A stretch of 46,126 bases of DNA from Myxococcota bacterium (GCA_030065855.1 JASJCT010000072.1:1-46126), one strand, 5' to 3'. Counted from the first letter of the stretch, positions 8,686-17,488 are shown. The notes: generated by a model from the sequence alone, not told the origin. Translations and numbers: made by a program.

Positions 8686-9248
8686 AACAGCGGTTTTTTA
8701 TCTTCGATCCGACCAGTTGTTTCGGTTGCCTAGGCTGCGTGGCGGCCTGTGCAGCTGCCAACCAAACACCGCCTGATAGGCCCTTTCGAAGCCTGTTAAA
8801 ACTGCCCCCAAAAGACGGTAAGAGCAATACGCTGTATCTGTCGCTCTCGTGCAACCACTGCGGCAATGCGCCCTGCGTGCGCGCTTGTCCCACTGAAGCC
8901 CTGGCCAGGCGGTCAATAGACGGTGTGATTTGGCATCGGCCTGAGCGCTGCATCGGCTGTCAGTACTGCCAAATGGCCTGTCCGTACGATGCAATCCGCT
9001 GGGATTCGATCCATCGCACTATTGGCAAATGCCAGTTTTGCTACGAACGCCTCGACGCAGATCAGGAACCCGCGTGTGTGGCCACGTGTTTTTCAGGCGC
9101 GCTCAAACAGCAACTGGTAGATGACGCAGAGACTTTGATAGATGCGGACACCCGCACCGTGGGCTTTGAGCCAGACTTGGATTCGCCACCGTCGATTCGA
9201 TTTGTCTGCCGTCTAAACAAGAGACTGGGCCAACAGGGCGACCCATGA
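8682..9248 (+). CDS. 4Fe-4S electron-transfer subunit (DmsB/PsrB-like)
   Basis: A 188-residue ferredoxin-like subunit carrying four cysteine groups in DmsB order: CFGCLGCVAAC, CNHCGNAPCVRACP, CIGCQYCQMACP, and CQFCYERL...CVATC. They would bind four [4Fe-4S] clusters and pass electrons between the molybdoenzyme and the membrane subunit. The TTG start overlaps the upstream TGA and is preceded by GGGAGGGG, so the start is well supported. It ends in an ATGA overlap with the anchor gene, so the three subunits are translationally coupled. No signal peptide, consistent with a cytoplasm-facing complex. Confidence 0.93.
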   Translation: MKQRFFIFDPTSCFGCLGCVAACAAANQTPPDRPFRSLLKLPPKDGKSNTLYLSLSCNHCGNAPCVRACPTEALARRSIDGVIWHRPERCIGCQYCQMACPYDAIRWDSIHRTIGKCQFCYERLDADQEPACVATCFSGALKQQLVDDAETLIDADTRTVGFEPDLDSPPSIRFVCRLNKRLGQQGDP

Positions 9249-10108
9249 CCCCAAGATTTCGCACCCTCATTCCCCTGGTGATCTTTTCGTCTGCTGTCAT
9301 TGTCGCAGTGGGCATGGTGCTCGGCGTTACGGGCCATGCCGTATCTGTCGGTCTTGGACGTTGCGAAAGCTGTGCTGCCCTGCTGGTTATTGCCCTTGGG
9401 TTCACGGTCGGCGGGATGTTTGTTTCCCTGTTGCATCTGGGTCATCCCCTCAGGTCATGGCAGGTCATTCGGGGCATCGGGCATTCCTGGATCAGCCTCG
9501 AGATCGCCCTAGTCAGCGGTTTAGCGATCCTCTTAAGTGGCGCTATCGTTGTCCTCAGGGGGGGCGATGACACATCAGTTGGTACTATGCTACTTTTCTG
9601 CGCCAGTGCTGCAGGCGTGGCCCTCATGTTTGCACTGGCCAAAGTATACGCGCTCAAGCCTTTTATCAGCTGGCGCCCCTGGCCTGTTCAAATCACGCCG
9701 CTCGCCAATGCCCTGCTGATGGCCGCGGTTGTTTATCTAATGTTAGACACTGCAGCATCTAGCAAGGCAACGCCGTTGTTTTTATACGGAGCCATTGGGC
9801 TCGATGCCCTCATTGCCATGTGGCGGTTTTTCCATTTTCGGCATGGGGTAAACAAAGAAGCCGCGTGGGTGTTCAAAAAGCTCAGGCCCATGGTAGTGCT
9901 TCTATATCCGATACACGGTGCATTGCTCGTCAGTGTTCTAGCGTGCACACCAAAATACGAAACAGCTGCAGCTATTCTCGTGGGCATCGCTATCGCGCTC
10001 CAACGTCTGGGATTCTACGCCAGCGCCGTCAAACCCACACCACGCACTGAGATGGCCCGCCTAAAGGCCGAGCGAATGACCGCAGCAATCCAACCTTATC
10101 CACAATAG
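9245..10108 (+). CDS. DmsC-like membrane anchor subunit
   Basis: A 287-residue integral membrane protein with eight predicted hydrophobic helices, spread evenly from residue 8 to about 270, matching DmsC-type anchors that exchange electrons with the quinone pool. It overlaps the ferredoxin subunit by ATGA. An early GRCESCAAL segment after helix 1 and the LGHPLRSWQ loop after helix 2 resemble the DmsC quinol-side region. Together with the two genes before it this is a complete catalytic/electron-transfer/anchor set. Being anchored with a Tat-less catalytic subunit, the complex probably faces inward. Confidence 0.85.
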   Translation: MTPRFRTLIPLVIFSSAVIVAVGMVLGVTGHAVSVGLGRCESCAALLVIALGFTVGGMFVSLLHLGHPLRSWQVIRGIGHSWISLEIALVSGLAILLSGAIVVLRGGDDTSVGTMLLFCASAAGVALMFALAKVYALKPFISWRPWPVQITPLANALLMAAVVYLMLDTAASSKATPLFLYGAIGLDALIAMWRFFHFRHGVNKEAAWVFKKLRPMVVLLYPIHGALLVSVLACTPKYETAAAILVGIAIALQRLGFYASAVKPTPRTEMARLKAERMTAAIQPYPQ

Positions 10109-10192
10109 ACGTTGCCATTCAAACCCCGGTTGTAGTCAGAATGGAACGACCGGATTCGTTTTGCCACCACTTTTTGAGCATGTAATATGGGG

Positions 10193-11236
10193 TCAAGCCA
10201 GGGCTGCGAGTCCCGGTCCAAAGGGCGGACGAACAATGCCCCTATCGGTGATAAGCGCGGTTACTAGCGCTGCTGGGGTAACGTCAAACGCGGGATTGAG
10301 GACTGGCACGGCGTTGGGCACGATGCGCTTTCCAAACACATGGGTCACTTCCTCGTCAGGCCGGTTTTCGATGGGGATGGCCGCACCGTCTTTTGTATCG
10401 AGATCGATAGTGGACCACGGTGCAGCGACGTAGAACGGGATGCGGTTTGCGTGTGCAGCCAGGGCCACGCCATAGGTGCCGATTTTGTTTGCCACGTCGC
10501 CGTTTGCCGCAACCCGATCTGTTCCGACAACGACCAGGGTCACTTCTTTCCGGGATAAGAGCAATGGGGCTGCCACATCGGGAATCACGGTGACGTCGAT
10601 ACCGTCTCGTGCGAGCTCCCAGGCGGTTAGGCGCGCTCCCTGGAGGAACGGCCTGGTCTCATCTGCCAACACCCGCACATTTTTCCCAGCCGACACTGCC
10701 GATCGAATGACACCAAGTGCGGTGCCGTGGCCAGCTGTTGCCAGGGCCCCGGCATTGCAGTGGGTGAGCACGGTCGCGGTATCTGGGACGAGCGTGGCCC
10801 CGTGTTCTCCGATGCGATGACACAGGGCCAGATCCTCGTCGTGAATGGCGCGGGCTTCTTCGAGCAGTGCCAGGCGCAGTTGGTCAGGGGTGGCCTGTTG
10901 GGCTTTCTTTAATGTTTTAGACATTCGCTCGATCGCCCAAAAGAGGTTGACCGCGGTTGGCCGGGTTGTTGCGAGCAGATCGCAAGCCGCCTGCACCCGA
11001 TCAATCATCTGAGATAGCCCGTCACTGGCGGCGTGGGCAGCGAGCGCCACCCCGTACGCGGCCGCAACACCGATAGCCGGCGCACCGCGGATGACCATAT
11101 CCCGGATGGCCCCTGCCACACCTGCCACATCGGTGTAGACATTGTACTGTTCCTCGTGCGGCAACCGCCGCTGATCGATCATCACAACAGCATTGTCGCG
11201 CCACGTTATTGTTAAAAAAGGCTGGGGCTTGTTCAT
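10193..11236 (-). CDS. mtnA: S-methyl-5-thioribose-1-phosphate isomerase
   Basis: A 347-residue enzyme of the methionine salvage pathway, converting methylthioribose-1-phosphate to the ribulose form. Catalytic Cys160 (LTHCNAGAL) and Asp240 (VVVGTDRVAANGD) fall at exactly the numbers I recall for the Bacillus MtnA, which supports this start. The RGAPAIG segment near residue 50 is also typical. Spermidine synthesis by the nearby speD-speE produces methylthioadenosine, so a salvage role here is sensible, although no mtnP, mtnK or mtnB is in the window. A second, more distant eIF2B-fold gene lies at 43749-44657. No S-box riboswitch was seen upstream. Confidence 0.95.
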   Translation of the reverse strand: MNKPQPFLTITWRDNAVVMIDQRRLPHEEQYNVYTDVAGVAGAIRDMVIRGAPAIGVAAAYGVALAAHAASDGLSQMIDRVQAACDLLATTRPTAVNLFWAIERMSKTLKKAQQATPDQLRLALLEEARAIHDEDLALCHRIGEHGATLVPDTATVLTHCNAGALATAGHGTALGVIRSAVSAGKNVRVLADETRPFLQGARLTAWELARDGIDVTVIPDVAAPLLLSRKEVTLVVVGTDRVAANGDVANKIGTYGVALAAHANRIPFYVAAPWSTIDLDTKDGAAIPIENRPDEEVTHVFGKRIVPNAVPVLNPAFDVTPAALVTALITDRGIVRPPFGPGLAALA

Positions 11237-11328
11237 CAGTGGTCACCCATGGTTAGTTATGCTTTGACGTCTATGGCCGATTCAGTCTGAATTTAGGTCA
11301 TTTCGCCTTGCGAAGTTGAGGTATTCAC

Positions 11329-11356
11329 AATATACCCTGACTTATAGTCATGTCAG
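11329..11356 (-). promoter_or_regulatory. candidate sigma-70 promoter for mtnA
   Basis: On the minus strand CTGACA, a 16-bp spacer, then TATATT. One mismatch from consensus at each box. It would give a leader of roughly 90 nt before mtnA. Confidence 0.4.
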
Positions 11357-11537
11357 AGGTGAAGCGCAAGTGTGTTGTAACTGAGAAGTTGCAAGGATAT
11401 TATTTTGCACGCACTTTTACAGAAAACAGGAAGACATAAAAATAAAGAAAGGCGGGCAAGTTGAAGTTTACCTTCGATTACTTTAATAAACGGGAATATA
11501 CTAAAAAAAGGAAAAGAATGTAAAGTTAAAGTTTGCC

Positions 11538-11566
11538 TTGTTATTGTAGCCTTATTGGAATATTTT
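11538..11566 (+). promoter_or_regulatory. candidate promoter giving a leaderless kinase transcript
   Basis: TTGTTA, 17-bp spacer, TATTTT. The -10 box ends 6 bases before the kinase ATG, so transcription would begin at or next to the start codon; consistent with this, no Shine-Dalgarno sequence precedes the ATG. Confidence 0.35.
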
Positions 11567-11572
11567 TAATAT

Positions 11573-13117
11573 ATGAGATCGGTGTCTACGACGCGTGCTC
11601 CTCATAAGCCGGAAAAAAGTGAGATGGGAACAGGTGGCAAGTCTGATCAGGCAGTAGAACGCATTTTGGGTGTGTTATCCCAGAGACGCGTGGCTATTGC
11701 GACGTTTGATTCATATGGAGAATGTAGGTATGCATCTCCTTTTTGGTATACGCTCCTCGGGGCGAAGCCGAGCAATGTGACTGATTTAGCTCGGTTGTTA
11801 ACAGATGACCCTGAACTGCGAGATGCGGTGCGGCGCGGTGTCAAATCCGTCAGGAACGGTGAAAATGAGCCTGCCATAAACATACCCATTACGAACAAGG
11901 ACGGCGTGTCTGGAACGTATGCCGTGGCATTTGCACAGTTCAAGCTGAGGAATGAGACTGAAGTCGGCGTTTTGTTATCAGACACATCGACCTCAACCTC
12001 GTCCGACACCAGCCCTGATCTGGAGCAAATAGGCCGCCTTGCCACGTTGGGTCAGATAACCGCTGGGGTTGCGCACGAGTTCAACAACATTCTCACGTCT
12101 GTGCTCGGGTGGACCCAAATTGCTGGACAAAACGCGGAATCCCCATCGGCGGTATCATCTGCGCTAGAAATCATCGAAGCAAATGCCAAGCGGGCCAAAG
12201 ACATCGCGGCCCGCCTGCTCGGCGTATCCAGGTCGTCCGAGGAAGCCTGCGAATCCCTCTCGGTTGTCGCTATTCTTGAAGAGATTCTGCAGCTTTTATC
12301 TTGGGAAATAAAGAACGCCAACATCGACATCTTTCGCTCTTTTGACCAGGATGAAACCTGCTTTGGCAGTGAAAACCAAATAGGACAGGTTTTCATCAAC
12401 ATCATTCGAAATGCCATGGATGCCATGCCGAACGGCGGGGCGCTCTATATCGGTGTTAAGCGGCGGAGTGGGGTGGTCGAGGTTGCGTTTACCGACACCG
12501 GACCTGGCATGGCACCGGAGATGATAGATCGCATCTTCGACCCGTTTTTTACCACCAAAACCAGTGGGGATGAACACGTCCATGGCGGGACAGGATTAGG
12601 ACTCGCGATTTGTCGCGATGCGCTCAAGAGAACGGGCGGTTCGATTCGCGTGGAGAGCGAGCTCGGCCAAGGTACCCGGTTTATCGTATCCCTGCCGCTT
12701 TCGGATACGACATCCAGCGGGTTGCCTGCGACAGGCGAGAACGGCGTGAGATCCATTGCCGGCATCACCGTGTTGGTCGCTGATGACGAACCCGATATAG
12801 GGGAAATGATACGCACATCGCTCGAACTGAGAGGGGCGGATGTGGTCACGGTGGGTACGGGCCAAGAGGCCCTGGCTGCCTGTCAAGCCAACCGCTTTGA
12901 TGCGGCGTTTGTCGATTTTTCCATGCCAGGGTTATCTGGTCACGCCCTTGAACGGGAACTGCTCGGCGTCCAACCAGAACTCCCCATCATTGTGATGAGC
13001 GGTTGTGAAGTTGAGATGAGCGAAGATGCCCCCATCGCTGACTTTCTCAAAAAACCTTTTGATTTAGATGACGTAGAGCTCAAGCTCCTCGAAGTGCTCA
13101 GAAATGCCAGATGCTAG
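11573..13117 (+). CDS. hybrid sensor histidine kinase with receiver domain
   Basis: A 514-residue cytoplasmic kinase with no transmembrane segments. Order: a PAS-like input region (about residues 30-135), a HisKA dimerisation domain with phosphoacceptor His168 (GVAHEFNNILTSVLGW), a HATPase domain with N box (IIRNAMDA), G1 (DTGPGM) and G2 (GGTGLGL), and a C-terminal receiver starting near residue 400 with acidic pair DDEPD, phosphoacceptor Asp near 448 (AFVDFSMPG) and KKPF lysine. Signal would pass His to Asp within the protein; no partner regulator is adjacent, so it is an orphan. The gene ends in a 4-bp convergent overlap with the HU gene. ATG 11573 has no ribosome-binding site; an internal ATG near residue 18 is an alternative. 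Confidence 0.9.
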   Translation: MRSVSTTRAPHKPEKSEMGTGGKSDQAVERILGVLSQRRVAIATFDSYGECRYASPFWYTLLGAKPSNVTDLARLLTDDPELRDAVRRGVKSVRNGENEPAINIPITNKDGVSGTYAVAFAQFKLRNETEVGVLLSDTSTSTSSDTSPDLEQIGRLATLGQITAGVAHEFNNILTSVLGWTQIAGQNAESPSAVSSALEIIEANAKRAKDIAARLLGVSRSSEEACESLSVVAILEEILQLLSWEIKNANIDIFRSFDQDETCFGSENQIGQVFINIIRNAMDAMPNGGALYIGVKRRSGVVEVAFTDTGPGMAPEMIDRIFDPFFTTKTSGDEHVHGGTGLGLAICRDALKRTGGSIRVESELGQGTRFIVSLPLSDTTSSGLPATGENGVRSIAGITVLVADDEPDIGEMIRTSLELRGADVVTVGTGQEALAACQANRFDAAFVDFSMPGLSGHALERELLGVQPELPIIVMSGCEVEMSEDAPIADFLKKPFDLDDVELKLLEVLRNARC

Positions 13118-13407
13118 GCGAGCGCGTCTTTACAGGATTTGGATAGGCGCATTTTAATGACGGTCTTTGCTGGGATCTGAATGGTTTCGCCCGTTGCCGG
13201 GTTTCTGCCAGTTCGCGCTTGGCGCTTGGTCTTTACCAACTTTCCTATACCGGGAACCGTGAATTCTCCGACTTTTTTAGTCTGAGAAACAGCCAACTCG
13301 GCGATCTCTTCGATCAAGGCGCTCGCCGTCTTTTTGGGGAGTTCGAACTTTTCAGCGAGGTGGCTGACGATTTGGGCTTTTGTCATCGCTTTCTTAGCTG
13401 GAGCCAT
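13114..13407 (-). CDS. HU-family DNA-binding protein
   Basis: A 97-residue nucleoid protein of the HU/IHF family. After a short Lys/Ala-rich N-terminal extension (MAPAKKA) come the two-helix dimer region (about 8-45) and the beta-arm segment with the signature GKLVKTKRQARTGRNPATGE and the tip NPATG. The proline in that loop is the DNA-intercalating residue of the family. Arg/Lys-rich arms fit non-specific DNA bending. A strong AAGGAGGG lies before the ATG, suggesting high expression. It overlaps the convergent kinase stop by 4 bp. Confidence 0.95.
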   Translation of the reverse strand: MAPAKKAMTKAQIVSHLAEKFELPKKTASALIEEIAELAVSQTKKVGEFTVPGIGKLVKTKRQARTGRNPATGETIQIPAKTVIKMRLSKSCKDALA

Positions 13408-13475
13408 ATACTTTCCCTCCTTAAAAATGGGTTGAATGAATGGTCATTTCCTTGATTGATGACTGCAATAGGTAA

Positions 13476-13505
13476 AATTTACCATTTTTACCCAGTGTTC
13501 AACAA
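13476..13505 (-). promoter_or_regulatory. candidate HU promoter with palindrome over the -10
   Basis: Minus-strand TTGTTG, 18-bp spacer, TAAATT. A near-perfect palindrome GGTAAAATTTACC at 13471-13483 overlaps the -10 box and could be an operator. The leader would be about 60 nt. Confidence 0.35.
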
Positions 13506-13527
13506 ATATTTCCCTAAAAAGATTCTT

Positions 13528-13552
13528 TTTCCCATCGCCATAAGATGGGAAA
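13528..13552 (+). other. hairpin in the HU-speD intergenic region
   Basis: TTTCCCATC and GATGGGAAA form a 9-bp perfect stem with a 7-nt loop. The 304 bp between the HU start and the speD start (13408-13711) contain this hairpin, the HU promoter candidate and no other gene. Neither strand has a T-tract after the stem, so it is not an obvious terminator; a leader element for speD is possible. Confidence 0.4.
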
Positions 13553-13711
13553 GACGTCTGGGTTAAAAACCTCAAGACAAAGGCTTGATCTTCTAGCGAG
13601 CAGGTGGTTGAATGCGAGATCGTCATTGTTCTGCGGCAATTAGCCGGGCGCAATGCAGCTGCGTCCATGTGGTCGGCAAGGCGCCGATCGGAAATCGAGG
13701 AGGGAAATGGA

Positions 13712-14203
13712 TTGAAGGCTACCGGGCGACATCTCCTGGTCGAATATCACGACTGTGATTGCGATGTATTAAATAATCTCCAAACAATTGAAGCGTTGAT
13801 GCGATCTGCTGCCCAGGCTGCCAGGGCGACCGTTGTGGGAGCTGTATTTCATCCCTTTTCGCCTCAGGGCATCAGTGGTGTGGTAGTGATCGAGGAATCG
13901 CACCTCTCTATCCACACCTGGCCAGAACACGGGTACGCAGCGGTCGATTTTTTCACATGTGGTGACTGTGTGCCGGAACGCGCGCACGAAGTGCTACTCC
14001 AAGGACTGAAGGCCACGCACTCGGAGACCATGTTCATCCAACGCGGCCTGCTTTCGGACAAGTCGTCGATGCAGATCGTAGCCCATGGACGCGGTGCCTT
14101 GGAATATCAAGTCACACATGGGGAAAAACGCGGCGGCCACCCACACCTGGCCAATACTGCAGCCAATGCGGCGCCGGCTGCCTCATGTGGCTCTCAACGA
14201 TGA
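13712..14203 (+). CDS. speD: S-adenosylmethionine decarboxylase proenzyme
   Basis: A 163-residue bacterial-type AdoMet decarboxylase that self-cleaves to make a pyruvoyl cofactor and supplies decarboxylated SAM for spermidine synthesis. I place the start at TTG 13712 rather than the in-frame ATG at 13604: GGAGGG lies about 8 bases before it, and the catalytic residues then become Ser63 (cleavage site in EESHLSIHTWPE), His68 and Cys83, the numbering I recall for the Thermotoga enzyme. The C-terminal 30 residues are a Gly/His/Ala-rich extension of no clear role. The gene ends in an ATGA overlap with speE. Confidence 0.94.
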   Translation: MKATGRHLLVEYHDCDCDVLNNLQTIEALMRSAAQAARATVVGAVFHPFSPQGISGVVVIEESHLSIHTWPEHGYAAVDFFTCGDCVPERAHEVLLQGLKATHSETMFIQRGLLSDKSSMQIVAHGRGALEYQVTHGEKRGGHPHLANTAANAAPAASCGSQR

Positions 14204-15045
14204 ATCAGCCCCTTTGGTTTGACGAGGTCTACGAAGATAATAGCCGTCTCGGTTTAAAGGTTAAACGCATTCTCTTCGAGGGACGCAGCCAGTTTCAGCA
14301 AATTGACGTTCTGGATACAGCAGCCTACGGACGGGTGTTGGCCATCGATAAAATTTTCATGACCAGTGAGCGGGATGAGCATTTCTATCACGAGATGATC
14401 GTCCATCCGGCCCTCACCACTGCTGAAAACATTAAGCGGGTCCTCGTCATCGGCGGTGGTGATGGCGGAACCGTGCGCGAAGTGCTCAGTTATCCAGATG
14501 TCGAACACGTAACGATGGTGGAAATCGACCGCAAGGTAGTCGAGATTTCAAAACAGTTTCTCCCATCCATCGGTACCGCGTGGGATGATCCGCGGCTGAA
14601 CATCCAGTTCCGAGATGGCATCGACTATGCGAAAAACCCAGCGTCGCCACTGTTCGACGTTATTCTTCTGGATGGCTGTGATCCCGTGGGGCCGGCAAAA
14701 GGCCTGTTTTCGCAGGCGTTCTACGAAGGGTGCGCGCGGCTGTTGACCAAGGGCGGGGTCTTTGCCCTGCAAAGCGAATCCCCCTTTCTGATGCAACATA
14801 TTTTTCTCGAGATTCAACAGACGTTGTCACGGATATTTACCCACGCCCTGCCCTACTTTGGCTCGGTTCCCATCTACAATTCCGGCATATGGAGTTGGAC
14901 CTATGCGTCCCAATCCACCACCCCCCATGAACCAGACATGGACCGGGTTCGCCTGCAAGAGGCGCGCTGCAAGTACTACAATCGAGACATTCACCGCGCC
15001 GCGTTCGCGATGCCGAACGACCTTAAAAAACTGCTCACCGGTTAG
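14200..15045 (+). CDS. speE: spermidine synthase
   Basis: A 281-residue aminopropyltransferase moving the aminopropyl group of decarboxylated SAM to putrescine. The nucleotide-binding GGGDGGTVRE motif, the acidic VEID strand end and the substrate-side LLDGCDPVGPA stretch are all present. The start at 14200 overlaps the speD stop (ATGA), so it is translationally coupled; an ATG five codons upstream is possible. Paired with speD this is a complete two-step module that uses putrescine from elsewhere. Confidence 0.95.
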   Translation: MNQPLWFDEVYEDNSRLGLKVKRILFEGRSQFQQIDVLDTAAYGRVLAIDKIFMTSERDEHFYHEMIVHPALTTAENIKRVLVIGGGDGGTVREVLSYPDVEHVTMVEIDRKVVEISKQFLPSIGTAWDDPRLNIQFRDGIDYAKNPASPLFDVILLDGCDPVGPAKGLFSQAFYEGCARLLTKGGVFALQSESPFLMQHIFLEIQQTLSRIFTHALPYFGSVPIYNSGIWSWTYASQSTTPHEPDMDRVRLQEARCKYYNRDIHRAAFAMPNDLKKLLTG

Positions 15046-15065
15046 AACGGGGCGTTAGAACGGGG
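15041..15065. repeat. 12-bp tandem duplication spanning two convergent stop codons
   Basis: GTTAGAACGGGG occurs twice, one base apart. The first copy supplies the speE TAG and the second the patatin TAA (as TTA on the plus strand). It is a small local duplication at a convergent gene junction. Confidence 0.8.
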
Positions 15066-17457
15066 ATATCCACTGCCACCCCACCTCGATGAATCCGTTC
15101 CAGACATCTTCGCCAAATGATTTCATCGGCGGCAGCCAGCGCGGAAACCATTCCACGCCCCCCTGTAGGCGAATGCGTTCGTAGAAACTCAACGCTGCAA
15201 ACAACTGGGCGACCGGCGCTGAGCAGATCAGAGAATCCCCGCCAAACCCGGCAGTGTCGCACGGATTTGCCAGAAATCGATCATTCGTCGAGAACTGGTA
15301 CCCAATCCGAAGGCCGATTCGGGTTTGTAGTAGGGCGCTCGACAGGGGGTAGATTTCCGCCTCAATACCTGCGAGGGGCGTCAGTGCCAGGATGTTCGGG
15401 TTTTCTGACAGCAGCAAGTAAAACCCTTGTACTTGCAGGGCAAAGTTATACCTGAAAAGGCTCGAATGCCCCAATGTCAGGCTCGCGGCCATCTCTGCGC
15501 CTGTTCCGGCAACGATGTAGACGATCGCCTCGGGCGGCGCATACATGAAGAAATTAACAGCGGGTTTGCCCAGTACGCGCACAGCCACCCGCTCTCCAAA
15601 GGGCAGTTTTTTTGCGAATGCATCTACGTAGAGCTGCAGCTCAGACCGAATTCGGGACATTGCCAAGGGCGCGTCATCTCGACCCAGACCGAGATCGCGA
15701 AAATGGAAGTTGTACGTTTCCAAGAGCCGCATCGTATATTCGAACGACCGTTCATTGCCTGCTATATCCCGCTGCCAGTTTGGGTTATCCGCCATGCCAT
15801 AGATTCTCGGCGGGGGCTTGCCAGACATGGCGCGCTTGCAATGGAGGTGGTCGATCGTCTCATCGTATGGGAGTTGTCGGCAGTGATCGTAAAGTCGGTC
15901 CAGGGCGATCTGTAGGAGGATCCGATGATTGCGCATGCCCTCAAATCCACAGGTCCCTGCGTACTGGTCGAGTCCGTCGAGCTGGGATCTCAGGCACAGA
16001 TAGGGGCGCCACGCTACCGATATATCTGCAGCAGTGGGGTCTAAGACGGGATCCGGATAAGAAAGCCTCAGATCTCCTTGTTGAAACTTGCGGCTGACCA
16101 ATGTTTCCAGGTTGGACGCGACAAAACGCCGTGCGTCCCGCATGCCAAGGTAAAAATCAAATATGCGAAATTCCCTGTCAAAAAACCCGAAAAACTTGCC
16201 GAGCTGGCTGCTCACTGTTGGAAAGTCGTGGTCGACCAATCGAATGCGATCTCGCACATCTGGATGTTCGTCTACTAGGGTGGCGACCTCTTTGGCGCGC
16301 GCCGACGTAAGATACCCGCGCATGAACACCCCCAGGGATGGAAAGAACCGGGTGGCTTGCTCCACTGTGGCGTCGCCCTCTTCTTCAGTGTGTAGCTGGG
16401 GATATGAAGGGCGTGTAGGATCAATGTAGAAAAAATAGAGGTCATCGAGAAGGGCTTCCTGATGCTGCTCCCGACTCGGCCTGTCCAGCCAAATGACGGC
16501 TCCGGTTTCGGTTTTCCTCAGGCCTGATCTGGCGATACGATGGGCGAGTCGCAGGGGACGCCGATCCGCCAGGGATCCATCTACAAAAGCCTTCGTATAC
16601 TTGGGAACGGGGCAGTCCCTAAAGGCGTCCGCACTCAAATCGGTCTCGACGGTTGGATCGGTCAGGCAAAAGTCGATCTCTTGAGGGGGGAAAACAATGG
16701 GAATGGCAGACGAGGCAAAAAGTATTTTCCGGATAATCTCGAAATTATAATGTTTGCCGGAATGGGATTTTTTGCTTTCGTCTACAAACGGCAGCAGGGG
16801 CTGTTCGGATCCATAGGTCCTGTCCACGTAATTCATCACGGCCGGGGGGCGGCCTTTTCCCTGTCCGCGCACGCGGAAGACAAACTTTTCCTCCTGCCTG
16901 GGAACCGAGAACCCATCGGTTATTTTGATTTCATATGTTTCAAGCCGGGTGGCGGTTGCACCGAGAACCATATCCAGGCGCTCGTGGAGCCCTTGATGCC
17001 ATTTCGCCGCTATTTTATTTGCCAGTTTATTTAGGACCGTGCGGGATGATAGCGCCATTGGGGGAGCAGTGGCCACGTCGAGGAGTTCGTCGTATCGCAT
17101 CGATGTCCAAACGTTGAAAAAGAGGCTTTTGCTCGGGTCTTGTTCCAGGTCATCGCCCATTGAAAGGAGGGTGAGGAGGGTATTTATCATCCCGGCAGAA
17201 GCGCCGGTGACAAGGCGTATGTTTAAATATTGGGGGTTCATTTTCGCGACTTCGGTCAGATAGAAGAGATATCCAGCCTGATATGCACCCAGGGAGACGC
17301 CGCCGCTAACGGTAAGCACCATGGGAATGGGATGGGTTCTTGGGGATGGATCGCCGCGGGCAACCGATGTCAGAGTCACCGCCAAAAATACGAGCGCTAT
17401 TTGAATGCGTAAACGCATCTTGCAAAGCAGCGCGTTCCGGCGACGAAATAATCTCAT
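15055..17457 (-). CDS. secreted patatin-like phospholipase with barrel-like C-terminus
   Basis: An 800-residue protein. After a signal peptide (hydrophobic core IQIALVFLAVTLTSVA) the patatin domain shows the oxyanion loop GGVSLGAYQAG, the nucleophile elbow GASAG and, near residue 290, the catalytic Asp in VDGSLADRRP. This Ser-Asp dyad hydrolyses acyl esters of lipids. A long middle segment with no recognised fold follows. The last 190 or so residues look like alternating beta strands and end in Trp-Ile-Ser-Pro-Phe, suggesting an outer-membrane barrel anchor as in PlpD-like proteins, though no POTRA domain is evident. An internal ATG at 17418 is an alternative start and gives a more compact signal peptide. 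It lies 31 bp behind hemB on the same strand. Confidence 0.8.
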   Translation of the reverse strand: MRLFRRRNALLCKMRLRIQIALVFLAVTLTSVARGDPSPRTHPIPMVLTVSGGVSLGAYQAGYLFYLTEVAKMNPQYLNIRLVTGASAGMINTLLTLLSMGDDLEQDPSKSLFFNVWTSMRYDELLDVATAPPMALSSRTVLNKLANKIAAKWHQGLHERLDMVLGATATRLETYEIKITDGFSVPRQEEKFVFRVRGQGKGRPPAVMNYVDRTYGSEQPLLPFVDESKKSHSGKHYNFEIIRKILFASSAIPIVFPPQEIDFCLTDPTVETDLSADAFRDCPVPKYTKAFVDGSLADRRPLRLAHRIARSGLRKTETGAVIWLDRPSREQHQEALLDDLYFFYIDPTRPSYPQLHTEEEGDATVEQATRFFPSLGVFMRGYLTSARAKEVATLVDEHPDVRDRIRLVDHDFPTVSSQLGKFFGFFDREFRIFDFYLGMRDARRFVASNLETLVSRKFQQGDLRLSYPDPVLDPTAADISVAWRPYLCLRSQLDGLDQYAGTCGFEGMRNHRILLQIALDRLYDHCRQLPYDETIDHLHCKRAMSGKPPPRIYGMADNPNWQRDIAGNERSFEYTMRLLETYNFHFRDLGLGRDDAPLAMSRIRSELQLYVDAFAKKLPFGERVAVRVLGKPAVNFFMYAPPEAIVYIVAGTGAEMAASLTLGHSSLFRYNFALQVQGFYLLLSENPNILALTPLAGIEAEIYPLSSALLQTRIGLRIGYQFSTNDRFLANPCDTAGFGGDSLICSAPVAQLFAALSFYERIRLQGGVEWFPRWLPPMKSFGEDVWNGFIEVGWQWISPF

Positions 17458-17488
17458 CTGTCGAGTAGCGCAGAAACCCCTGAAATGG

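Larger units (their letters stand above)
11237..11572. other. A/T-rich intergenic region between mtnA and the hybrid kinase
   Basis: A 336-bp divergent spacer with no coding frame. Two promoter candidates are listed separately (11329-11356 minus, 11538-11566 plus). An inverted pair TGACT-TAT-AGTCA lies at 11338-11350 inside the mtnA promoter spacer and could be an operator. The half next to the kinase is strongly A/T-rich with several A-tracts and holds nothing else I can name. Confidence 0.5.

Noticed and set aside
11237..11360. S-box or other SAM riboswitch ahead of mtnA
   Set aside because: No S-box core or matching helices were found in the leader by eye.
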